From contig JAIEMS010000019.1 of NCBI GenBank assembly GCA_019751915.1, forward strand, positions 111,459-175,458: a stretch of 64,000 nt of DNA, read 5' to 3'. The notes beneath the pieces are model-generated. The model saw nothing but the letters and a program-made list of their open reading frames with translations, did no database searches and was not told where the DNA came from. Below are positions 25,907-35,596 of the stretch, one piece after another (within the stretch, counting starts at the first letter, position 1; each line of letters starts with the position of its first letter). Position numbers and translations under genes: made by a program. Source of the stretch: Burkholderiaceae bacterium. Lineage in GTDB: Bacteria > Pseudomonadota > Gammaproteobacteria > Burkholderiales > Burkholderiaceae_C.

Positions 25907-26851
25907 ATGGGTGTACTAAGAATGGGCCACGCGAGCCTGCGGGTCATGGATGTGGCCGCAGCCGTCAAGCACTACGAGAACGTTTTGGGACTGCGTACCA
26001 CCATGACCGACGACGACGGTAGCGTCTACCTCAAGTGCTGGGATGAGTGGGACAAGTTCTCGCTGATTTTGACCCCCAGCGACCGTTCTGGCCTGAACCA
26101 TGTGGCCTACAAGGTGGAAAAAGATGAAGACCTCGAAGCCCTGCAAACACGCATTGAGGCATGGGGCATCCAAACCACGCTGTTGGCTGCAGGCACATTG
26201 CCATCCACAGGCCGGATGTTGCAGTTCAACCTGCCCAGCGGGCACGAAATGCGCCTGTATGCCGCCAAAGACTACGTCGGCACCGATGTCGGCACCAGCA
26301 ACCCCGATCCGTGGCCCGACAGCATCCGCGGCGCTGGCGTGCATTGGCTCGACCATTGCCTGCTGATGTGCGAGATGAACCCCGAGGCGGGCATCAACAC
26401 TGTGCAAGACAACACGCGCTTTATGAAGGAGTGTTTGGACTTCTTCTTGACCGAGCAAATTTTGGTTGGCCCCAATGGGGACATGCAAGCGGCCACGTGG
26501 CTGACACGCACCAGCACCCCACACGACATCGCCTTCGTCGGTGGCCCGGTGAGCGGCTTGCACCACATTGCGTTCTTCCTGAACTCATGGAACGACGTGC
26601 TCAAGGCAGCAGATGTCATGGCCAAGAACAAAGTCAAGATTGACGTGGCCCCCACACGCCACGGCATTACGCGCGGCGAGACCATTTATTTCTTCGACCC
26701 CAGCGGCAACCGCAACGAGACCTTTGCCGGTTTGGGCTATTTGGCGCAACCCGACCGCCCCGTCACGACATGGAGCGAAGACCATTTGGGCCGTGGAATT
26801 TTCTACCACACGGGCGAATTGGTGTCTTCTTTCACCGACGTTTACACCTGA
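25907..26851 (+). CDS. dmpB: Catechol 2,3-dioxygenase
   Basis: A 314-aa extradiol ring-cleavage enzyme converting catechol to 2-hydroxymuconic semialdehyde. Two vicinal-oxygen-chelate domains are visible. Iron ligands: His150 (WLDHCLL), His220 (GLHHIAFF) and Glu271 (GNRNETF), the last two 51 residues apart as in XylE. Slightly longer than the 307-residue Pseudomonas enzymes. AAGGAG precedes the ATG. Confidence 0.96.
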   Translation: MGVLRMGHASLRVMDVAAAVKHYENVLGLRTTMTDDDGSVYLKCWDEWDKFSLILTPSDRSGLNHVAYKVEKDEDLEALQTRIEAWGIQTTLLAAGTLPSTGRMLQFNLPSGHEMRLYAAKDYVGTDVGTSNPDPWPDSIRGAGVHWLDHCLLMCEMNPEAGINTVQDNTRFMKECLDFFLTEQILVGPNGDMQAATWLTRTSTPHDIAFVGGPVSGLHHIAFFLNSWNDVLKAADVMAKNKVKIDVAPTRHGITRGETIYFFDPSGNRNETFAGLGYLAQPDRPVTTWSEDHLGRGIFYHTGELVSSFTDVYT

Positions 26852-26912
26852 TCTGGCGCTGCGCGCTGTACCTATTTCCCCTTGCTTGACTGCACGCACG
26901 AAAGAGACATCC

Positions 26913-27806
26913 ATGCAGAAAAATCTTGTTGCCGCCGCTGCCGCGCTGGCTTTGCTGGGGGGGCTGGCCCCTCTGGCCGCCCACGCCGAAGGCCACTATG
27001 TTCCCGGAGTTGAAGGCATCCAAGCCGCTAGCGCACCACCGCCGGGGTTGTATTACCTCGGCTACTTGGTGAACTACAACGTGAATAGCTTTCGCGCCCC
27101 CGGCTCCAGTACCGATCTGCCGGGTCACAACAGCGCCACCGTGACCGCATTGGCCAACCGCTTTGTTTGGATGACCGGCCACAAAGTGCTGGGCGCTGAC
27201 TATGGCGTTGAGACCATCGTGCCGCTGCTGCGTACGTCGCTGACCATCCATGCAGCCGGCATCTCCGACAGCCGCTCGGGTGTCGGAGACATCTACGTCG
27301 GGCCTGTGGTGCTGGGCTGGCATGGCCCGCAGTGGGATGCCGTAGCCGCCGCAGGCGTGTGGCTGGAATCGGGCAGCACCAGCCATGCAGCCTCGGCAGG
27401 TAAGGGCTTCAAGAGCACCATGCTGACGGGCGGGCTGACGTACTACTTTGATGAGGCTAAAACCATCTCGGGCGCGGCCCTGATGCGTTTTGAGCGCCAC
27501 GGCAGAGACGATAGCGGCTTTCGCCACGGCAACCAAGCCACCGTCGAGTGGGGCGTGGCCAAGGCCTTCGGCCCGGTGCAAGCCGGTGTGGTCGGTTACA
27601 GCCAATGGCAAACCAGCAACGACAGCGGCATGGGTGCCAGCCTGAACAAATCGTCACGGCACGCCTTAGGCGGCGAGGTGGTTTACCCAGTGGCACCGGG
27701 CACGGCCCTCAAAGGGGCCATCTACAAAGAGCTGCGCGCCGAAGCGGGCACCGGGCCACAACCCAAAGGCTCGCTGCTACGCCTGACCTTGGTCAAAGCG
27801 TTTTGA
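26913..27806 (+). CDS. Outer-membrane channel-like protein of phenol/meta-pathway clusters
   Basis: A 297-aa exported protein: signal peptide about 1-24 ending in AAHA, then alternating beta-strand sequence ending in an aromatic residue (LTLVKAF), as in outer-membrane barrels. It resembles the SphA/'MetA-pathway of phenol degradation' family often embedded in aromatic catabolic operons. Proposed role: uptake of the aromatic substrate across the outer membrane (inference). Start ATG 26913 is set by the signal peptide; the longer in-frame reading overlaps dmpB. Confidence 0.82.
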   Translation: MQKNLVAAAAALALLGGLAPLAAHAEGHYVPGVEGIQAASAPPPGLYYLGYLVNYNVNSFRAPGSSTDLPGHNSATVTALANRFVWMTGHKVLGADYGVETIVPLLRTSLTIHAAGISDSRSGVGDIYVGPVVLGWHGPQWDAVAAAGVWLESGSTSHAASAGKGFKSTMLTGGLTYYFDEAKTISGAALMRFERHGRDDSGFRHGNQATVEWGVAKAFGPVQAGVVGYSQWQTSNDSGMGASLNKSSRHALGGEVVYPVAPGTALKGAIYKELRAEAGTGPQPKGSLLRLTLVKAF

Positions 27807-27818
27807 GCAGGGGCACCG

Positions 27819-28277
27819 GTGTCTAAGCCAACTCCAGCGCTGGGGGCCAGCGCTATCAGCCAAGTGCAGCGGGTCATTGATGCCCCTGCTGCCTTGCAAG
27901 CCGTGGCAGCAGCGGTGCAAACCGCTAGCGCCTTGGGCGTGGCCGTCAATGTGGCGGTGGTCGATGCGGCTGGGGTGCTCGCGGCCTTTGCCCGCATGCC
28001 CGGTGCACCGCTGCATTCGGTCGATATTGCCATCGACAAGGCTTACACCAGCGCCAGTTTTGGCCTGCCCACATCGCAGTGGCACCAAGCGCTGGCAGGT
28101 CACTCTGCTGCGGTGCGCGAGGGGATCGTGCTGCGCCCGCGCTTTGTTGCCTTCGGTGGTGGACTACCCCTTCTTGAAAATGGTGTGCGCATTGGTGCCA
28201 TCGGTGTCTCCGGTGGCAGCGAAACACAAGACGAGACCATTGCCTTGGCCGGGCTGCAGGCCTTGGGTCTGGCATGA
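27819..28277 (+). CDS. GlcG/HbpS-family protein
   Basis: A 152-aa cytosolic protein of the GlcG/HbpS (DUF336) fold: VNVAVVDAAGVLAAFARMPGAP, SVDIAIDKAYTSASFG and GGLPLLENGVRIGAIGVSGG are the family blocks. Members occur in glycolate, diol and aromatic degradation operons; some bind haem or corrinoid, but a catalytic role here is unknown. It starts with GTG (MSKPTPAL), 12 bases after the channel gene, so it is part of the operon. Confidence 0.85.
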   Translation: MSKPTPALGASAISQVQRVIDAPAALQAVAAAVQTASALGVAVNVAVVDAAGVLAAFARMPGAPLHSVDIAIDKAYTSASFGLPTSQWHQALAGHSAAVREGIVLRPRFVAFGGGLPLLENGVRIGAIGVSGGSETQDETIALAGLQALGLA

Positions 28278-28298
28278 ATCGCAACTTTAGGAAATCCC

Positions 28299-29753
28299 AT
28301 GAAACAGGTACTCAACTTCATCAACGGCCAACACGTCACCAGCGTGCGGACTTTTGAAAAATGCTCGCCCGTGCATGGCGCAGTGATTGCACAGGTACAC
28401 GAGGCCGGGCGCGATCAGGTCGATGCCGCCGTGGCCGCTGCCCGCGCAGCCCTTGACGGGCCTTGGGGCAAGATGAGCGTGGCCGAGCGGGTCGAGCGCC
28501 TGTACGCTGTGGCCGATGGCATCAACCGCCGGTTTGAAGAATTTTTGGCAGCCGAATGCGCCGACACCGGCAAACCGCGCAGTTTGGCCAGCCACATCGA
28601 CATTCCGCGCGGTGCGGCCAATTTCAAGATTTTTGCCGATGTGGTCAAAAACGTTCCCACCGAATTCTTCGAGATGGCGACACCCGATGGTCGAGGTGCC
28701 ATCAACTATGGCTACCGCTCGCCCGTCGGCGTGGTGGGCGTGATTTGCCCGTGGAATTTGCCGCTGCTGCTGATGACGTGGAAAGTCGGCCCAGCGCTGG
28801 CCTGTGGCAACACGGTGGTGGTCAAGCCCTCTGAAGAAACCCCCCAAACAGCCGCGCTGCTGGGCGAAGTCATGAACGAAGCAGGCATCCCGCCGGGTGT
28901 CTACAACGTGGTGCATGGCTTTGGCCCCGATTCGGCAGGCGAGTTTGTCACTTCGCACCCCGGCATTGATGCCATTACCTTTACCGGCGAAACCCGTACC
29001 GGCGAAGTCATCATGAAGGCCGCTGCCAAAGGGGCACGCCCAGTCAGCCTAGAGATGGGGGGCAAAAATGCCGCCATCGTCTTTGCCGATTGCAATTTTG
29101 AAGCCGCCATTGAAGGCACGATGCGCTCGGCATTTGTCAATTGCGGCCAAGTCTGCTTGGGCACCGAACGGGTGTACGTTGAGCGGCCGATTTTTGACAA
29201 ATTCGTGGCCGAACTCAAGCGCCAAGCCGAGTTCATGAAAGTGGGGGTGCCAGAAGACCCGAGCGCCAACATGGGCCCACTCATCAGCAAAGAGCACCAA
29301 GCCAAAGTGCTGTCGTACTACCAACTGGCACTAGAAGAAGGCGCGACCTTGGTCACGGGCGGCGGCGTGCCAGAGATGGGCGCAGATTTGGCCGCTGGAG
29401 CGTGGGTACAACCAACCATCTGGACGGGCTTGCCCGAAACCGCCCGCGTCATCAAAGAAGAAATTTTTGGCCCTTGCTGCCACATTGCGCCGTTTGATTC
29501 GGAAGAAGAAGTGCTGCTCAAAGCCAACGACAACGTCTATGGCTTGGCAACGGCGATCTGGACGCAAGATTTGGCCCGTGCCCACCGCGTTGCCCAGCGC
29601 ATGAAGGTGGGCCTGTCGTGGGTCAATAGCTGGTTCCTGCGCGATCTGCGCACACCCTTTGGTGGTTCCAAGCAATCGGGCATTGGCCGCGAGGGGGGCG
29701 TGCATTCGCTGGAGTTCTACACCGAGCTGAAAAACGTCTGCATCAAGCTCTAA
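28299..29753 (+). CDS. dmpC: 2-hydroxymuconic semialdehyde dehydrogenase
   Basis: A 484-aa NAD-dependent aldehyde dehydrogenase oxidising 2-hydroxymuconic semialdehyde to 4-oxalocrotonate (enol), the first step of the dehydrogenative branch. Asn153 (CPWNLP), Glu252 (LEMGGKNAA) and nucleophile Cys286 (NCGQVCLGTERVYVE) are intact. AGGAAAT precedes the ATG. Confidence 0.94.
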   Translation: MKQVLNFINGQHVTSVRTFEKCSPVHGAVIAQVHEAGRDQVDAAVAAARAALDGPWGKMSVAERVERLYAVADGINRRFEEFLAAECADTGKPRSLASHIDIPRGAANFKIFADVVKNVPTEFFEMATPDGRGAINYGYRSPVGVVGVICPWNLPLLLMTWKVGPALACGNTVVVKPSEETPQTAALLGEVMNEAGIPPGVYNVVHGFGPDSAGEFVTSHPGIDAITFTGETRTGEVIMKAAAKGARPVSLEMGGKNAAIVFADCNFEAAIEGTMRSAFVNCGQVCLGTERVYVERPIFDKFVAELKRQAEFMKVGVPEDPSANMGPLISKEHQAKVLSYYQLALEEGATLVTGGGVPEMGADLAAGAWVQPTIWTGLPETARVIKEEIFGPCCHIAPFDSEEEVLLKANDNVYGLATAIWTQDLARAHRVAQRMKVGLSWVNSWFLRDLRTPFGGSKQSGIGREGGVHSLEFYTELKNVCIKL

Positions 29754-29765
29754 GGCAGTCTTTTC

Positions 29766-30602
29766 ATGAGCAATCCTGAAATTGCCCACTCGGTGCTGCT
29801 GATACACGGCTCGGGGCCGGGGGTGTCGGCTTGGGCCAATTGGCGTTTGGTGATGCCAGCACTGGCCCAGCACGCCCGGGTGATCGCGCCCGATATGGTG
29901 GGCTTTGGTTTTACCGACCGGCTTGATCTGACCCAGCCGGGCCAGCGCTACGACATGGACACTTGGGTCAGGCAGGCCGTAGGCCTGCTCGATGCTTTGG
30001 GCATCGGGCAAACCGACTTGGTGGGCAATTCATTCGGTGGTGCGTTGGCGCTGGCGCTGGCGATTGCCCATCCCCAGCGGGTACGCAGGCTGGTGCTGAT
30101 GGGCAGTGTCGGTGTGCCCTTTACCCTGACACCGGGCTTGGATGCCGCATGGGGCTACACACCATCGCTAGAGAACATGCGAAAGCTGCTCGATGTTTTT
30201 GCCTACGACCGCAGCCTCGTCACCGACGAGCTGGCACGCCTGCGCTACGAGGCCAGTGTCCGGCCCGGATTTCAAGCGTCGTTTGCTGCCATGTTTCCAG
30301 CACCACGCCAACGCTGGGTAGATGCCATGTGCAGCCGCGAACAAGACATTCGGGCGCTGCCGCACCAAACGCTGGTGGTGCATGGCCGTGACGACCGGGT
30401 GATTCCACTGGCAACCTCGCTGGCGCTGTCCAACGCCATTGTCCGCTCGCAACTGCATGTGTTTGGTCAGTGCGGCCACTGGACCCAAATTGAACACGCT
30501 GGGCGCTTTGCCCGACTGGTTAGCGACTTTTTGACCGAAGCGCACCCCGACGAACCCCAACCCCTGAATGCTGGAGGACACCATGAATCCCAACCTGATT
30601 GA
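29766..30602 (+). CDS. dmpD: 2-hydroxymuconic semialdehyde hydrolase
   Basis: A 278-aa alpha/beta hydrolase of the C-C bond hydrolase group, cleaving 2-hydroxymuconic semialdehyde to formate and 2-oxopent-4-enoate (the hydrolytic branch, also needed for ketones from methylcatechols). Oxyanion motif IHGSGPGVSAW, nucleophile Ser89 in GNSFGG, Asp in HGRDDRVIPL and His237 in QCGHWTQIEH are all present. The 3' end overlaps the dmpE start by 20 bases. Confidence 0.93.
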   Translation: MSNPEIAHSVLLIHGSGPGVSAWANWRLVMPALAQHARVIAPDMVGFGFTDRLDLTQPGQRYDMDTWVRQAVGLLDALGIGQTDLVGNSFGGALALALAIAHPQRVRRLVLMGSVGVPFTLTPGLDAAWGYTPSLENMRKLLDVFAYDRSLVTDELARLRYEASVRPGFQASFAAMFPAPRQRWVDAMCSREQDIRALPHQTLVVHGRDDRVIPLATSLALSNAIVRSQLHVFGQCGHWTQIEHAGRFARLVSDFLTEAHPDEPQPLNAGGHHESQPD

Positions 30603-31365
30603 GCAACTGGGCGACGAGCTGTATGGCGCGCTAACAGCCTGCCAAGTGCTTGAGCCACTGTCGAGCCGCCACCCCGAGATCACCATCGAAGATGCCTACG
30701 CCATCCAGCAACGGCTGATTGCCCGGCGCTTGGGTGCGGGCGAACGCATTGTGGGCAAAAAAATCGGCGTGACCAGCCAAGCGGTCATGAACATGCTGGG
30801 CGTGTTCCAGCCCGACTTTGGCATCTTGCTCGATGGCATGGTTTACAACGAAGGCCAGCCCATCGAGGCCCGGACGTTGATTCAGCCCAAGGCCGAGGGC
30901 GAAATCGCCTTTGTCCTCAAGCACGACCTGATGGGGCCGGGCGTGAGCGCTGCCGATGTTATTGCTGCCACCCAGGGCGTGATGGCCTGCTTTGAGATTG
31001 TCGATTCGCGCATCTGCGACTGGAAGATCAAGATCCAAGACACCGTGGCAGACAACGCCTCGTGCGGCGTGTTTGTGCTGGGCGACCGGCTGGTCGATCC
31101 GTGCGAGGTCGATTTGTCCACCTGCGGCATGGTGCTGGAAAAAAACGGCGAAATCGTCGCCACCGGCGCTGGGGCTGCCGCACTGGGCCACCCGGCCAAC
31201 GCCGTGGCTTGGCTGGCCAACACCCTTGGGCGTTTGGGCATGGGGCTCAAGGCGGGCGAAGTGGTGCTGTCGGGGTCGCTGGGAATCATGGTGCCGGTAC
31301 AGGCCGGTGACAGTTTGCGCGTGAGCATTGGCGGCATCGGTGGCTGCTCGGTGCGCTTTATCTGA
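30583..31365 (+). CDS. dmpE: 2-oxopent-4-enoate hydratase
   Basis: A 260-aa member of the hydratase/decarboxylase family (MhpD/DmpE), adding water to 2-oxopent-4-enoate to give 4-hydroxy-2-oxovalerate. Metal-site blocks [13 protein letters not shown] (Glu pair), CFEIVDSRI and [14 protein letters not shown] are visible. Start ATG 30583 is fixed by the GGAGG 6 bases upstream inside the dmpD end. It is paralogous to dmpH, with which the family usually forms a complex. Confidence 0.93.
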   Translation: MNPNLIEQLGDELYGALTACQVLEPLSSRHPEITIEDAYAIQQRLIARRLGAGERIVGKKIGVTSQAVMNMLGVFQPDFGILLDGMVYNEGQPIEARTLIQPKAEGEIAFVLKHDLMGPGVSAADVIAATQGVMACFEIVDSRICDWKIKIQDTVADNASCGVFVLGDRLVDPCEVDLSTCGMVLEKNGEIVATGAGAAALGHPANAVAWLANTLGRLGMGLKAGEVVLSGSLGIMVPVQAGDSLRVSIGGIGGCSVRFI

Positions 31366-31382
31366 GACAAGAGGGAAAGTTC

Positions 31383-32294
31383 ATGAAAAAAATCAAATGC
31401 GCCCTGATTGGGCCGGGCAACATCGGCACCGATTTGCTCGCCAAACTGCAACGCAGCCCGGTACTCGAACCAGTATGGATGGTCGGCATTGACCCCGAAT
31501 CCGATGGACTCAAGCTGGCCCGCGAAATGGGCATCAAAACCACCGCCGAGGGTGTCGATGGCCTGATACCGCACATGAAGGCCGACGGCGTACAAATCGT
31601 TTTTGACGCTACCAGCGCCTACGTGCATGCCGAAAACAGCCGCAAGGTCAATGCCCAAGGCGCGCTGATGATTGACCTGACCCCAGCGGCCATCGGCCCG
31701 TTCTGCGTGCCGCCAGTGAACCTGAAAGAGCACGTCGGCAAGGGCGAGATGAACGTCAATATGGTCACTTGCGGCGGTCAGGCCACCATTCCCATGGTCG
31801 CTGCCGTTTCCAGAGTGCAACCGGTGGCCTATGGCGAAATCGTCGCTACGGTGTCTAGCCGTTCGGTCGGCCCGGGCACGCGCAAGAACATCGACGAATT
31901 TACCCGCACCACCTCGGGCGCGGTCGAAAAGGTCGGCGGTGCCAAAAAGGGCAAAGCCATCATCATCATCAACCCGGCAGAGCCGCCCATGATGATGCGC
32001 GACACCGTCCACTGCCTGACCGAAACCACGCCCGACCGCGCTGCCATTACGCAGTCGATCCACGACATGATCGTCGAAGTGCAAAAGTACGTTCCCGGCT
32101 ACCGGCTGGTCAATGGCCCGGTATTCGATGGCAACCGCGTCTCGGTGTTTCTCGAAGTCGAAGGCTTGGGCGACTACCTGCCCAAGTACGCCGGCAACCT
32201 GGACATCATGACCGCCGCCGCCGCCCGCACTGCAGAGATGTTTGCCGAAGAAATTTTGGCCGGTTCGCTCCAGCTCGAACCCGTGAACGCGTAA
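31383..32294 (+). CDS. dmpF: Acetaldehyde dehydrogenase (acylating)
   Basis: A 303-aa CoA-dependent dehydrogenase turning acetaldehyde into acetyl-CoA, working in a channelling complex with DmpG. Rossmann motif [11 protein letters not shown] and nucleophile Cys130 in [12 protein letters not shown] are present. Directly upstream of dmpG, with which it is normally co-translated. Confidence 0.95.
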   Translation: MKKIKCALIGPGNIGTDLLAKLQRSPVLEPVWMVGIDPESDGLKLAREMGIKTTAEGVDGLIPHMKADGVQIVFDATSAYVHAENSRKVNAQGALMIDLTPAAIGPFCVPPVNLKEHVGKGEMNVNMVTCGGQATIPMVAAVSRVQPVAYGEIVATVSSRSVGPGTRKNIDEFTRTTSGAVEKVGGAKKGKAIIIINPAEPPMMMRDTVHCLTETTPDRAAITQSIHDMIVEVQKYVPGYRLVNGPVFDGNRVSVFLEVEGLGDYLPKYAGNLDIMTAAAARTAEMFAEEILAGSLQLEPVNA

Positions 32295-32306
32295 GGAGAA
32301 CCCCAC

Positions 32307-33353
32307 ATGACGACGACACCACTCCAGGGTAAAAAAGTCCGCCTACACGATATGACGCTGCGCGACGGCATGCATCCCAAGCGCCATTTGATGTCGCTCG
32401 ACCAAATGAAAACCATTGCCTGTGGCTTAGATGCAGCCGGTATGCCGCTGATTGAAGTCACCCACGGTGATGGTTTGGGCGGCAGCTCGGTCAATTACGG
32501 TTTTCCGGCGCACACCGACGAGGAATACCTGAGCGCTGTCATCCCGCTGATGAAGCAGGCCAAGGTATCGGCGCTGCTGCTGCCGGGCATTGGCACCGTC
32601 GAGCACCTGAAAATGGCCCACGGGCTGGGCGTGAGCACCATCCGCGTGGCAACGCACTGCACCGAGGCCGATGTCTCGGAGCAGCACATTGGCATGGCCC
32701 GCAAGCTGGGCATGGACACGGTGGGCTTTTTGATGATGGCGCACATGAACAGCGCGGAGGGCTTGGTCAAACAAGCCAAGTTGATGGAAAGCTACGGGGC
32801 CAACTGCATCTACATCACCGACTCGGCTGGCCACATGCTGCCGCACAACGTCAGCGAAAAACTCGGCGCGGTGCGCCAAGCGCTGGCACCGCAAACCGAG
32901 CTGGGCTTTCACGGCCACCACAATTTGGCCATGGGCGTTGCCAACAGTTTGGCCGCCATCGAAGCCGGTTGCAGCCGCATTGATGCCGCTGCCGCTGGTT
33001 TAGGCGCTGGTGCCGGCAACACTCCGATGGAGGTGCTGGTGGCAGTGTGCGATTTGATGGGCATCGAAACCGGTGTCGATGTGTTCAAAATCCAAGACGT
33101 GGCCGAAGATTTGGTGCTACCCATCATGGATTTTCCGATCCGCATCGACCGCGACGCGCTGACACTGGGTTACGCCGGGGTCTATGGTTCGTTCTTGCTG
33201 TTTGCCAAACGTGCCGGAGCCAAGTATGGCGTGCCCGCGCGCGAAATTTTGGTCGAAATGGGCCGTCGCGGCATGGTCGGCGGGCAAGAGGACATGATCG
33301 AAGACACCGCCATGACGATGGCAAAAGCCCGTGGCCTGACCACCAGCGCCTGA
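32307..33353 (+). CDS. dmpG: 4-hydroxy-2-oxovalerate aldolase
   Basis: A 348-aa class II (Mn/Mg) aldolase splitting 4-hydroxy-2-oxovalerate into pyruvate and acetaldehyde; acetaldehyde is passed to DmpF. TIM-barrel motifs [10 protein letters not shown] (Arg/Asp/His of the active site) and [11 protein letters not shown] (metal His pair) are clear; the C-terminal helical communication domain is full length. Confidence 0.95.
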   Translation: MTTTPLQGKKVRLHDMTLRDGMHPKRHLMSLDQMKTIACGLDAAGMPLIEVTHGDGLGGSSVNYGFPAHTDEEYLSAVIPLMKQAKVSALLLPGIGTVEHLKMAHGLGVSTIRVATHCTEADVSEQHIGMARKLGMDTVGFLMMAHMNSAEGLVKQAKLMESYGANCIYITDSAGHMLPHNVSEKLGAVRQALAPQTELGFHGHHNLAMGVANSLAAIEAGCSRIDAAAAGLGAGAGNTPMEVLVAVCDLMGIETGVDVFKIQDVAEDLVLPIMDFPIRIDRDALTLGYAGVYGSFLLFAKRAGAKYGVPAREILVEMGRRGMVGGQEDMIEDTAMTMAKARGLTTSA

Positions 33354-33372
33354 ACCCCAAGGAGCACCAACT

Positions 33373-34161
33373 ATGGCACTGACCCAAGACACCATCGCGG
33401 CACTGGCCGAGCACCTCGAAAACTGCGAGTTGCAAGCCCACGACACCCTCAAAATCACCAACGACCACCCAGACATGGACTGGGACGATGCCTATGCCAT
33501 CCAAGATGCGATCTTGGCCCGCAAGATCGGGCGCGGCGCGCGCGTCATTGGTCTCAAAGCGGGCCTGACATCGCACGCCAAAATGAAGCAAATGGGGGTC
33601 GATACCCCGGTGTTTGGTTTTCTGGTGGATTACTTCAGCGTGCCCGAGGGCGGCGAAGTCAAAACGAGCGAACTGATCCATCCCAAGGTCGAGCCAGAGA
33701 TTGCCTTTGTGCTCAAACACGCCCTCAAAGGGCCGGGTTGCCACATCGGGGCAGTGCTGGCAGCGACCGATTTTGTGCTGCCCGGCATTGAGGTGATTGA
33801 CAGCCGCTACCGTGACTTCAAGTTCGACCTGAAAAGCGTTGTGGCCGACAACACCTCGGCAGCGCGTTTTGTCGTCGGTGGGCGGCCCATGCGCCCGAGC
33901 GAAGTCGATTTGCGTACCGTCGGCGTGGTGCTCGAAAAGAACGGCGAACCCGTGGCGCTGGGCGCGGGCGCTGCCGTACTAGGCCACCCGGCAGCGGCGA
34001 TTGCCATGTTGGCCAACCACTTGGGCCGGCGTGGGCGCGAGATTCCAGCCGGTAGCCTGATTTTGTCGGGCGGCGTTACCGAGGCCGTGGCCGTGGCAGC
34101 GGGCGACAACGTCAGCTTGCGCGTCCAAGGCATGGGCAGCGTGTCGCTGCGCTTTGTCTGA
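33373..34161 (+). CDS. dmpH: 4-oxalocrotonate decarboxylase
   Basis: A 262-aa hydratase/decarboxylase-family enzyme converting 2-oxo-3-hexenedioate to 2-oxopent-4-enoate with CO2 release. Motifs [27 protein letters not shown] and SGGVTEAVAVAAGD parallel those in DmpE. AAGGAG precedes the ATG. Confidence 0.94.
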   Translation: MALTQDTIAALAEHLENCELQAHDTLKITNDHPDMDWDDAYAIQDAILARKIGRGARVIGLKAGLTSHAKMKQMGVDTPVFGFLVDYFSVPEGGEVKTSELIHPKVEPEIAFVLKHALKGPGCHIGAVLAATDFVLPGIEVIDSRYRDFKFDLKSVVADNTSAARFVVGGRPMRPSEVDLRTVGVVLEKNGEPVALGAGAAVLGHPAAAIAMLANHLGRRGREIPAGSLILSGGVTEAVAVAAGDNVSLRVQGMGSVSLRFV

Positions 34162-34192
34162 TTGAACCTCTTTTTGTCGTCAGGAGATTGCT

Positions 34193-34384
34193 ATGCCATT
34201 TGCCCAGATTTACATGATCGAAGGCCGTACCGAAGAACAAAAGCGCGCCGTGATCGAAAAAGTCACGCAAGCGTTGCACGAGGCCGTGGGTGCACCCAAA
34301 GAGAACGTGCGCGTCTGGATTCACGACGTGCCCAAAGAAAACTGGGGCATCGCTGGTGTCAGTGCCAAAGACCTGGGGCGTTGA
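34193..34384 (+). CDS. dmpI: 4-oxalocrotonate tautomerase
   Basis: A 63-aa tautomerase; after Met removal the catalytic Pro1 is exposed (M-PFAQIYMIEGRT). It ketonises the enol form of 4-oxalocrotonate for DmpH. Arg residues expected near 11 and 39 are present (GRTEEQKR; NVRVWI). Last gene of the phenol operon, preceded by AGGAG. Confidence 0.94.
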   Translation: MPFAQIYMIEGRTEEQKRAVIEKVTQALHEAVGAPKENVRVWIHDVPKENWGIAGVSAKDLGR

Positions 34385-34410
34385 GGGCGCCGGGGAAGTG
34401 GCCCCAAAGC

Positions 34411-34459
34411 GCTATTATTTTAATAGCTACAGATGCTTAACATATCAGCGCTAGCGGCC
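34411..34459 (+). repeat. 49-bp interspersed repeat
   Basis: Starts GCTATTATTTTAATAGCTAC and ends in a GCGCTAGCGGCC-like block. A copy of the same length and orientation lies at 37275-37323, about two-thirds identical by eye. The AT-rich first half is itself palindromic. Placed just behind the phenol operon. Confidence 0.65.
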
Positions 34460-34473
34460 TATTTGACATAAAA

Positions 34474-34512
34474 AACCGCCCCCAGAGTGTTTGCAGGCCT
34501 CTGGGGGCGGTT
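34474..34512. terminator. Hairpin terminator after the phenol operon
   Basis: Perfect 14-bp stem (AACCGCCCCCAGAG at 34474-34487 with its complement at 34499-34512) and an 11-base loop, 90 bases beyond dmpI. The A-run lies on the upstream side (AAAAAA at 34470-34475), so the U-tract favours minus-strand transcripts, and only TTGTCA follows on the plus strand. It probably still ends or protects the operon mRNA. Confidence 0.75.
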
Positions 34513-34591
34513 GTCATTGCTTGCAGGCCAGCACAGCGTGGCAGATTCTGGTTAAATCAGGGTTTACCCGTAGTGTTTCGGAGTTTTCCAC

Positions 34592-35533
34592 ATGATCGTT
34601 CGTGAACGTCCGTCGGGATGGCGGCTGTTTTTGGTGCTGCGCGGCTCGGTGCTGCAACGCATTCGCCTGACCTTGCTGCTCAATGTGTTGCTGGCAACGC
34701 TGGTCACGCTGGCACATGGCAACTTGTTCACGGTCAAAATCACGCTGACGGCCATTCCATTCACGCTGATCGGTCTGCCACTGGCGATTTTTTTGGGTTT
34801 TCGCAACACCACCGCCTACGACCGCTACTGGGAAGCGCGCAAGCTCTGGGGCGAATTGGTGCTGCGCAGCCGTTCGCTGTCGCGCCAATGCCAAAGTTTG
34901 ATTCAGCTACCCCAGCAGCTTGACCCGCACCAGCGCGCAACCGATGTGCGCGTTCGCATGGTGCACCGGGCCATTGCCTTTGTGCATGCATTGCGTTTGC
35001 AACTGCGCAGCCAAAGCGACGATGCCCTGTTGCAGCGCTGGATCAGTGCGCCCGAGTCGGCCCGGCTGCGCACCAGCTCCAACCCCGCCGATGCTTTGAT
35101 GCTGAACATGGGCCACGATTTGGGCGAGTGCATTCGCTTGGGCCACATCGACCCCAGTTTGGCCGCATCCATCGACCAAACCCTGTCGGCCATGACCGCA
35201 GCGGCGGCCTCGTGCGAGCGCATCAAGCACACGCCGATCCCGTTCTCCTACACCCTGCTGCTGCACCGCACAGCCTATATGTACTGCTTTTTGCTGCCGT
35301 TTGGATTGGTCGATACCACCGGCTTCATGACACCGTTTGTCGTCGGCATCGTGGCCTACACCTTCTTTGGTCTGGATGCGCTGGGCGACGAAATCGAAGA
35401 ACCCTTCGGGCTAGAGAGCAACGACCTGCCGCTCGATACCCTGTGCCGCAGCATCGAAATTACCCTGCGCGAGTCTTTGGGCGAAACCGATCTGCCCGCA
35501 CCGCTAGAACCCGTCAATTTCCGGCTGACCTAA
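34592..35533 (+). CDS. Bestrophin-family channel protein (YneE-like)
   Basis: A 313-aa bestrophin-like protein. N-terminal basic segment, TM helices at about 28-45 and 52-70, a long cytosolic helical region (75-215), then TMs at about 222-265, with the conserved GFRNTTAYDRYWEARKLWGELV and VGIVAYTFFGLDALGDEIEEPFG blocks. Bacterial bestrophins form pentameric ion channels (often cation-selective). The physiological role is unknown. RBS is weak. Confidence 0.85.
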   Translation: MIVRERPSGWRLFLVLRGSVLQRIRLTLLLNVLLATLVTLAHGNLFTVKITLTAIPFTLIGLPLAIFLGFRNTTAYDRYWEARKLWGELVLRSRSLSRQCQSLIQLPQQLDPHQRATDVRVRMVHRAIAFVHALRLQLRSQSDDALLQRWISAPESARLRTSSNPADALMLNMGHDLGECIRLGHIDPSLAASIDQTLSAMTAAAASCERIKHTPIPFSYTLLLHRTAYMYCFLLPFGLVDTTGFMTPFVVGIVAYTFFGLDALGDEIEEPFGLESNDLPLDTLCRSIEITLRESLGETDLPAPLEPVNFRLT

Positions 35534-35596
35534 AAACAACGGGGGAGCCGGCCAGCTTTGTTGGCTGCGCCAGCCCCCCTATCCCTGCCCAGTGGC

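Noticed and set aside
30882..32306. 474-residue minus-strand frame across dmpE-dmpF
   Set aside because: It is antisense to two well-recognised enzymes and its translation is low-complexity His/Asp/Gly-rich sequence without family resemblance.
35540..35580. G/C-rich segment with GGGGG and CCCCC between bestrophin and fpr genes
   Set aside because: It could fold, but inner pairing is poor and there is no T-run on either side, so a terminator call is not supported.
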